Below are positions 15,276 through 20,228 of a DNA stretch of 20,228 nucleotides, in pieces. The notes under the pieces were generated by a model. It did not search any database. It was not told where the DNA came from and saw only the letters and a list, made by a program, of their open reading frames with translations. Position numbers and translations under genes: made by a program. The DNA lies in the NCBI GenBank assembly GCA_002367335.1, contig DFBI01000172.1:1-20228 (forward strand), in the 5' to 3' direction. This stretch comes from Syntrophaceae bacterium UBA3084. Lineage in GTDB: Bacteria; Desulfobacterota; Syntrophia; Syntrophales; UBA6807. How positions within the stretch are numbered: position 1 is the stretch's first letter; each line of letters begins with the position of its first letter.

Positions 15276-17297
15276 CTATAGGTCACTGTCTCGCTTCCAC
15301 GGCTCCCATTCAATACCGCGAACATATTTCTGCATCCACTTGATTTCTTCTACACTAAAAATGCGTATATGCCTCGGCTCATTAAAACCATGGCTCTCTC
15401 TCGGAAATTTGATATAGCGTACCGGCACTTTACCGATATCCATCAGTGCAGAAGAATACATCAGGCTCTGACCAACACTGCTTGTCTGATCTTCAGCCCC
15501 GTGAATGAACAAGACTGCCGTTTTTGTAACATTTGTCACATGCGTAATCGATGACCGTTTTACCCATTCCTCCCGATTGGTCCAGGGTTTTCCGCCAATA
15601 TACCAGAGTCCGACATCAAAGCTGAAACCCGGCCCGACTTCCGCTGCCCAGTTGCATACACCGCATATAACAGACGCCGCTTTAAACCGGTCAGTCTGGG
15701 TAATGGTATAGCCGCTGGAAACACCTCCCCAGCTCCCTCCGCGTATTCCAAGCTGGTCAGGATCAACATATCCAAGTTCGATTACATGATCTACACCGCT
15801 CATCTGATCAATAAATTCGCCATCCCCAACTTCACCTATCAGTCCGCGCAGAATCTTATCCCCATAAGAATCGCTTCCCCGGACATTCGGGGCTAAAACT
15901 GCATATCCCAGTCCGGTGTACATATGGAAGTCGGCTCTGAAACCGTTTTCAAAGTGTGCTGGTGGGCCGCCATGGACAAAAAGTATCAGAGGAATGCGCG
16001 TTCCTTCCTGGTAGTCTCCAGGCAAATAGAAAGCGCCTTCAATCTCCATTCCCCCCTTGCTTTTCCAACGTATGATATCACCCTTCGCCAGAAGTATTTC
16101 TTCCTTAATCCACGGATTGGCTTTTGTCAAACGGATGGGTTTCAAATTGCCCACCCGTGACACATAGATGTCGCTTGGCGTGGTAAAATCACTAAAGGAA
16201 TAGACCATTTTTTTCCGGTCTTTTGAATAAGCGATGACTCTGAGGTTTCCCGTTACATCTGTTATAGCAGTCACTTTACCGGTTTTGATATCCATCCGGT
16301 AGAGATTGGAATTTGTCCGGCGGGCCTCATTAAAGAGAATACTTTTCCCATCAGGCATCCAAACCGCTTTGCCGTCGGTGTCATATTCGACGGCGCCATT
16401 ATTATATTCATATTTCCGCTTTTCTCTGGTATCAGGATTCATTAACCAGAAATAACCCTGCGTAAGATAATAATCCTTATCGGATGGAGCCCTGTACATA
16501 AATGTTTTACCGTCAGGTGCCCAAACAGGATTTTCTTCAGGCGCATTATTGTTTGTGAGACGGATGACCTCCCCAGTGCCTACTTCAGCGGTGTAAAGCT
16601 CAGCCCGATAAGGGTGGTTAACACGGTTTTCTCTGCGGGCTGAAAAGACAATACGGTTTCCGTCTGGCGAAACATCAAAACCTTCAAAAAGCAGATTTTC
16701 ATTGGTAATTCGCCGTTCTTTTCTTTCGGCCAAATCAAATTCCCAGAGATTGATCCATGCCTCCTGATTCTTTCCATTTGGTCCTTCATCGATAAATATC
16801 GGATCTGCTCCCAGGTCATGTTCTTTTTGATCTTCATCGCTTAACGTTTCTTCTGCAGAAAAAAATATTTTCTTTCCGTCTTTTGACCACTGATACGAAC
16901 CGATTCCGCCTCGATGGTTTGTAATCCGGACAGCTTCTCCTCCGCAAGTCGGCATTAAATATAGCTGCTCTTTCTTTTCAAATTCACGGGTAAAGGACAA
17001 GTGTTTTCCGTCAGGCGAAAACTGAAATGAACCGCCGCCGGCGTCGCCGATATACTGTTGTGGTTCACCGCCATTAGCAGAAACCATGTAATAAGTCGTT
17101 TTTCTTTTGTTCTTGGCCCAGTCGAGTTCGGTTTTTGAATAAAATACCTGTCTGCCGTCTGGAGACATAAGCGCACTGCCGATACTGACCATATTGAGTT
17201 CATCATCAACAGTGAAAGGGCGCAGCGCATCCTTCTGCGCAAAAGCACTTGTTAACAATAAGCAAATGGCAAGTATACAACAAATAAAAGTTTTCAT
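15276..17297 (-). CDS. S9 family serine peptidase, exported, copy 2
   Basis: A 673-residue paralogue of the downstream S9 gene; by eye roughly two thirds of residues match across the length, including a long block around 'H-D-L-G-A-D-P-I-F-I-D-E-G'. It has a signal peptide (~1-20, ending S-A-F-A-Q), a beta-propeller and an alpha/beta-hydrolase domain. The triad is S522 in 'R-G-G-S-W-G-G', D603 in 'G-A-E-D-Q-T' and H636 in 'R-E-S-H-G-F'. ATG 17297 is chosen because GGAGG (17303-17307) lies just upstream; the ATG at 17309 overlaps that site. Third positions look more G/C than in its partner, so the duplication is old or the copies have different histories. Confidence 0.92.
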   Translation of the reverse strand: MKTFICCILAICLLLTSAFAQKDALRPFTVDDELNMVSIGSALMSPDGRQVFYSKTELDWAKNKRKTTYYMVSANGGEPQQYIGDAGGGSFQFSPDGKHLSFTREFEKKEQLYLMPTCGGEAVRITNHRGGIGSYQWSKDGKKIFFSAEETLSDEDQKEHDLGADPIFIDEGPNGKNQEAWINLWEFDLAERKERRITNENLLFEGFDVSPDGNRIVFSARRENRVNHPYRAELYTAEVGTGEVIRLTNNNAPEENPVWAPDGKTFMYRAPSDKDYYLTQGYFWLMNPDTREKRKYEYNNGAVEYDTDGKAVWMPDGKSILFNEARRTNSNLYRMDIKTGKVTAITDVTGNLRVIAYSKDRKKMVYSFSDFTTPSDIYVSRVGNLKPIRLTKANPWIKEEILLAKGDIIRWKSKGGMEIEGAFYLPGDYQEGTRIPLILFVHGGPPAHFENGFRADFHMYTGLGYAVLAPNVRGSDSYGDKILRGLIGEVGDGEFIDQMSGVDHVIELGYVDPDQLGIRGGSWGGVSSGYTITQTDRFKAASVICGVCNWAAEVGPGFSFDVGLWYIGGKPWTNREEWVKRSSITHVTNVTKTAVLFIHGAEDQTSSVGQSLMYSSALMDIGKVPVRYIKFPRESHGFNEPRHIRIFSVEEIKWMQKYVRGIEWEPWKRDSDL

Positions 17298-17318
17298 TTT
17301 TTCCTCCATAACCTCAAT

Positions 17319-17711
17319 TTACTGCCAATCATTCCATTTCTTTCTTGGAAACATTTCATCACGCATTGCTACATGGTAAACAATTGCAGCAATGATAACA
17401 GCATTTTGCTTTAGATTGTCTTCTTTGACCATCTCATAGACATCCATACTCGAATGTACCGTGATGTTCTCGTATGTTTCAGGATCCTGGATAAAATCAA
17501 ATGAAGGGATGCCATATTCATCAAAAACAATTTGATCCAAGCCAGCATCGCTTTTAGAAGTTATTGTATTTACGCCAAGGTAAGCAAATGGTTCAAGATA
17601 GGCTTTGAAAATATGTCTGACCGCTTCATTACCCTCCATATAAATACCCCTGATTTTACCCAGGCCACCATCCAAATTTAGATAAACAGAATGTTCTGCA
17701 TGTTCCTTTTT
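17319..17711 (-). pseudogene. C-terminal remnant of an M28 metallopeptidase
   Basis: The recognisable part is ~130 residues in a frame open from 17750. It matches only the end of M28-type (Q-like) aminopeptidases: 'V-Y-L-N-L-D-G-G' with the metal-binding Asp region, 'G-I-Y-M-E-G-N-E', 'F-D-F-I-Q-D-P-E-T-Y' and 'T-V-H-S-S-M-D-V-Y' with the last zinc-ligand His. The tail 'H-V-A-M-R-D-E-M-F-P-R-K' is the family's normal end. The signal peptide and the first two thirds, including the other zinc ligands, are missing. Homology begins about 8 bases beyond the stop of the upstream S9 gene, so a deletion fused the M28 tail directly behind it. A surviving small protein cannot be excluded because the frame has no internal stop. 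Confidence 0.78.
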
Positions 17712-17718
17712 TAATATT

Positions 17719-19767
17719 TTACTCTTTAGTTGACTTCTCACCCTTAACATATTTATTAAACCAATTCAGATATCTTTCATAGCGGTCTTTCTGGAATGAA
17801 GGATATCTGATGCCATGATGCTCATCCGGATATACAACAAGCTGTGTTGGGACACCAAGTCTTTTAAGTGACTGATACATCATCTCCGAATTCAATATTG
17901 GACAGTTAAAGTCTTGTTTTCCACCAATAAACAATGTCGGTGTTGTAACATTGGTGATATTATTAATTGGAGAGAGCTCTTCCCATAATTCTGTATTTTC
18001 CCATGGCAGGCCAAACTCCATCTCATACCAGAGTTGGTACATGTCATGTCCGTAATTCGCACGATACAATGCATCGCTTGCCCCTGATACGGCACCTTTG
18101 AATCTATGAGATTTTGTTATAACATAATTTGTCATGATACCGCCGTAAGACCAACCGCCAACACCGAGTTTTTCCGGATCAGCATAACCTTTTTCAATTA
18201 CATAATCAATGCTGGCTATTACATCCTCAAAATCTTTCTTACCCCATTTAGCATAAATTCCTTGAGTAAATTCCTGCCCGTATCCTGTGGATCCTCTCGG
18301 ATTTGGCGCTACAACAAGGTAACCGTTTGCCGCCCAGAGTTGGAATTCAAAATAAAATTCAAATGTATATTGCGCCATTGGTCCGCCATGAGGCGCTAAT
18401 ATTGTCGGATATTTTAAATTGGGATTAAAACCTATTGGTTTGTATACAAATGCTTCTATCTCTGTACCGTCTTTACTTTTATAATGGATATTCTCAACTT
18501 CAGTCAGCTTTAATCTCGACATTAACGTATCATTTACAGTAGTTAATTTACGTAACTTCTTATTCTCCAGCATAAATATTTCCCTTGGTAAATGCGTATT
18601 TGTTACCATAACCGCAATAGCTCCTTTTTTACTAATATCATAATCTCCGGCAATATTTCTTCCTTTTACAAGTCTTTTCAGGTTTTTACCATTATTAGTA
18701 ATAGAAGCCAGATTATTTTCACCACTATCCTCAAGCAAAAATGTTAATGTTTTACCATTGGGAGTAAACCGGAGGGAAGAAGCATTTCTATCCAAATTCT
18801 GTGTTAAAGCCCTGGGTGTACCGCCGTTTGAGGATATTATTGCAACATGGTTTGTATTAAAACCAGAAAATTTACCATTGTAGGGAATAGTTATATAAGC
18901 TATGGATTTACCATCCGGACTCCAAACTGGTGAATTATCCATACCGGTATTTTTCGTCAATTGAAGCAGCGTTTTACCTTTGTCTGTATTATCAGCAGAG
19001 ACTATCCATATATCGGAGTTTTCATTTGCATCAGGATTATCAGTCCTGTTGCTGACAAAAGCTATGGATTTGCCATCCGGGCTCCAGGCTGGATTATAGT
19101 CATCAAAATTTCCTGATGTTATTTGTGTAACCTTTTTATCCTTCATATTAAATGTGTATAAATGAGTTCGTCTGTTGTCAAGATATCCCGGGGCGTCTTC
19201 TTTAAATTGAAGCCGGTCTACAACCCATGGTCTTTTCTTCTTTTTTTTCTTCGTTTCTTCATCTTTATCTTCTTCTAAATCATCCGGACCCGGATCCTTA
19301 ATAGTCAATAGTATTCTTTTTCCATCCGGAGACCAGACATAATTATCAACACCTTGCTTAACGTCAGTCAGTTTTATAGCCTCGCCTCCCAAACTGTTCA
19401 ATGCCCAAACTTGCGTTTTGCCTTTATTGCGGGCAGATAAAAATGAGAAGTATTTCCCATCCGGACTCCACTTCGGGCGACTTGAGGAACTGGCTTCTGC
19501 AGTCATAGGTATTGCCTCACCACCCTCTACCGGAATCTTCCATATCCTTGTTTTAGACTCGTTTTTCTTAAGATTAGTCGTAGATACTGTGTAGGCTACC
19601 CATTTACCATCCGGGCTTAATTGCGGATTACCAACGCGTTTGATCTTGAAGAAATCATCTACTGTAATCGGACGTAAAGTTGATTGTTTTTGAGCAGATA
19701 CATAAGAGAATGATGTCAATAGAAAAACAAAAAATACTACTAAAATTGTAATCTTTCTAAAATTCAT
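17719..19767 (-). CDS. S9C-like serine peptidase, exported
   Basis: A 682-residue peptidase, only distantly similar to the two S9 paralogues that follow. A signal peptide covers ~1-25 (ends Y-V-S-A-Q), then a propeller with many 'W-S-P-D-G-K' blades. The propeller contains a Glu/Asp then poly-Lys insert (~165-180) before 'W-V-V-D-R-L-Q-F-K', a known feature of S9C acylaminoacyl-peptidase-like proteins. The catalytic triad is S540 in 'G-G-W-S-Y-G-G', D619 in 'G-K-Q-D-F' and H651 in 'D-E-H-H-G-I'. TAAGGAGG just before the ATG supports the start. It is the first gene of the minus-strand run, so a promoter should lie in 19768-20028. The natural peptide substrate is unknown. Confidence 0.92.
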   Translation of the reverse strand: MNFRKITILVVFFVFLLTSFSYVSAQKQSTLRPITVDDFFKIKRVGNPQLSPDGKWVAYTVSTTNLKKNESKTRIWKIPVEGGEAIPMTAEASSSSRPKWSPDGKYFSFLSARNKGKTQVWALNSLGGEAIKLTDVKQGVDNYVWSPDGKRILLTIKDPGPDDLEEDKDEETKKKKKKRPWVVDRLQFKEDAPGYLDNRRTHLYTFNMKDKKVTQITSGNFDDYNPAWSPDGKSIAFVSNRTDNPDANENSDIWIVSADNTDKGKTLLQLTKNTGMDNSPVWSPDGKSIAYITIPYNGKFSGFNTNHVAIISSNGGTPRALTQNLDRNASSLRFTPNGKTLTFLLEDSGENNLASITNNGKNLKRLVKGRNIAGDYDISKKGAIAVMVTNTHLPREIFMLENKKLRKLTTVNDTLMSRLKLTEVENIHYKSKDGTEIEAFVYKPIGFNPNLKYPTILAPHGGPMAQYTFEFYFEFQLWAANGYLVVAPNPRGSTGYGQEFTQGIYAKWGKKDFEDVIASIDYVIEKGYADPEKLGVGGWSYGGIMTNYVITKSHRFKGAVSGASDALYRANYGHDMYQLWYEMEFGLPWENTELWEELSPINNITNVTTPTLFIGGKQDFNCPILNSEMMYQSLKRLGVPTQLVVYPDEHHGIRYPSFQKDRYERYLNWFNKYVKGEKSTKE

Positions 19768-19802
19768 AAATTCCTCCTTACTACCATTTTAATAACATTC
19801 AT

Positions 19803-19821
19803 TTTAACTAACTCAGTTAAA
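19803..19821 (-). promoter_or_regulatory. TTTAACT/AGTTAAA inverted repeat before the first S9 gene
   Basis: A perfect 7-bp inverted repeat with a 5-base loop lies about 36 bases upstream of the S9C-like start, in its probable leader. It may be an operator or a leader hairpin. Read on the plus strand it is followed by five T bases, but the stem is too A/T-rich to be a convincing terminator. Confidence 0.3.
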
Positions 19822-20028
19822 TTTTTACTTTCATTTTTTTATTAAACTTTTTTCACTACCTTTATCTTCCTTACTCCTTCTTTATAAGAATTTTCTTTTT
19901 GCTCTTTCTCTAAATCTCCTCCAATTTTCTGTAATTTTCACCTGCTGGCATTCTGGAATAAACGTATCACAGGTAAAAAAATAATGTCGTGGATATAACG
20001 AAATCTTTGTCCCGACACGTCGTTTTCG
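19822..20028. other. Intergenic leader, purine-rich on the minus strand
   Basis: No gene is supported here. About 100 bases (19822-19922) are strongly purine-rich on the minus strand, the direction of the peptidase run. Short open frames of 25-45 codons exist on the minus strand but match no family I recognise. Confidence 0.5.
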
Positions 20029-20032
20029 TTAT
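19995..20032. repeat. 9-bp inverted repeat at the end of the BNR remnant
   Basis: ATAACGAAA (19995-20003) and TTTCGTTAT (20024-20032) are perfect inverted arms around a 20-base centre. The right arm overlaps the remnant's stop codon, and a run of seven T bases follows the left arm on the minus strand, so it may be the old gene's terminator. Confidence 0.4.
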
Positions 20033-20228
20033 TGTACCACAACCGGCCCGATGCCTTCTTTCCTAAGCAGCCTGTTAAATTCCGCAATATCTTCTTTTAT
20101 AATGCTTTCATATTCCTTGACTAAAACATCCCACTCTGCATTCAGATCGACGAGTCGGGCGCTGGCGCCGGCAGAAGATTATTGCGCAGCGGCATCCAGT
20201 TCTCCCCATCATTAAGACTGAAATAAAT
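20029..20228 (-). pseudogene. Decayed sortilin/BNR-repeat protein, C-terminal remnant cut by window edge
   Basis: Two pieces in different frames lie next to each other. From the right edge one frame reads F-S-L-N-D-G-E-N-W-M-P-L-R-N-N-L, an Asp-box-type BNR repeat, and hits a stop at 20142-20144. Another frame, open after an in-frame TAA, reads A-R-L-V-D-L-N-A-E-W and then a helical tail ending G-I-G-P-V-V-V-Q at TAA 20029-20031, resembling the C-terminus of the same class of proteins. In intact members a long stretch separates these, so an internal deletion with frameshift is likely. The identification rests on short segments. Confidence 0.6.

Overview
The window looks like part of a Gram-negative, protein- and peptide-scavenging heterotroph. 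It has an Oar-like TonB-dependent receptor and a run of exported peptidases of the tricorn, S9 and AEH types. This combination recalls Acidobacteriota-type and Candidatus Aminicenantes genomes, but that assignment is inference from protein style; no rRNA or tRNA gene is present to settle it.

Layout. Positions 1-349 hold the 3' end of a transposase. A leader follows with three perfect 16-bp tandem repeats and a good sigma70-like promoter match. A TonB-dependent receptor lies at 629-3292 and ends in a strong hairpin terminator. An N-acyl-D-amino-acid deacylase (3517-5328, +) converges on a YheO/DauR-type PAS-HTH regulator (5434-6063, -). An apparently intact IS3-type insertion sequence sits at about 6257-7770, with orfA, orfB, imperfect terminal inverted repeats and a plausible -1 frameshift site.

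From 7795 to 19767 every gene is on the minus strand. In transcription order they are an S9 peptidase, a remnant of an M28 metallopeptidase, two closely related S9 peptidases in tandem, an alpha-amino-acid ester hydrolase-type enzyme, and a 1106-residue tricorn protease homologue. The right edge (20029-20228) is a decayed, internally deleted remnant of what looks like a sortilin/BNR-repeat protein.

Working together (inference): the receptor would import oligopeptides or similar ligands across the outer membrane. The S9, AEH-type and tricorn enzymes all have N-terminal export signals and would cut peptides in the periplasm or at the cell surface. The D-aminoacylase and the YheO/DauR-type regulator, plus the AEH family's known taste for D-configured acyl groups, point to a possible speciality in D-amino-acid-containing or N-acylated peptides. 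The region has been reshaped by an insertion sequence, tandem duplication and gene decay. I saw no CRISPR array, rRNA, tRNA, prophage or defence system.
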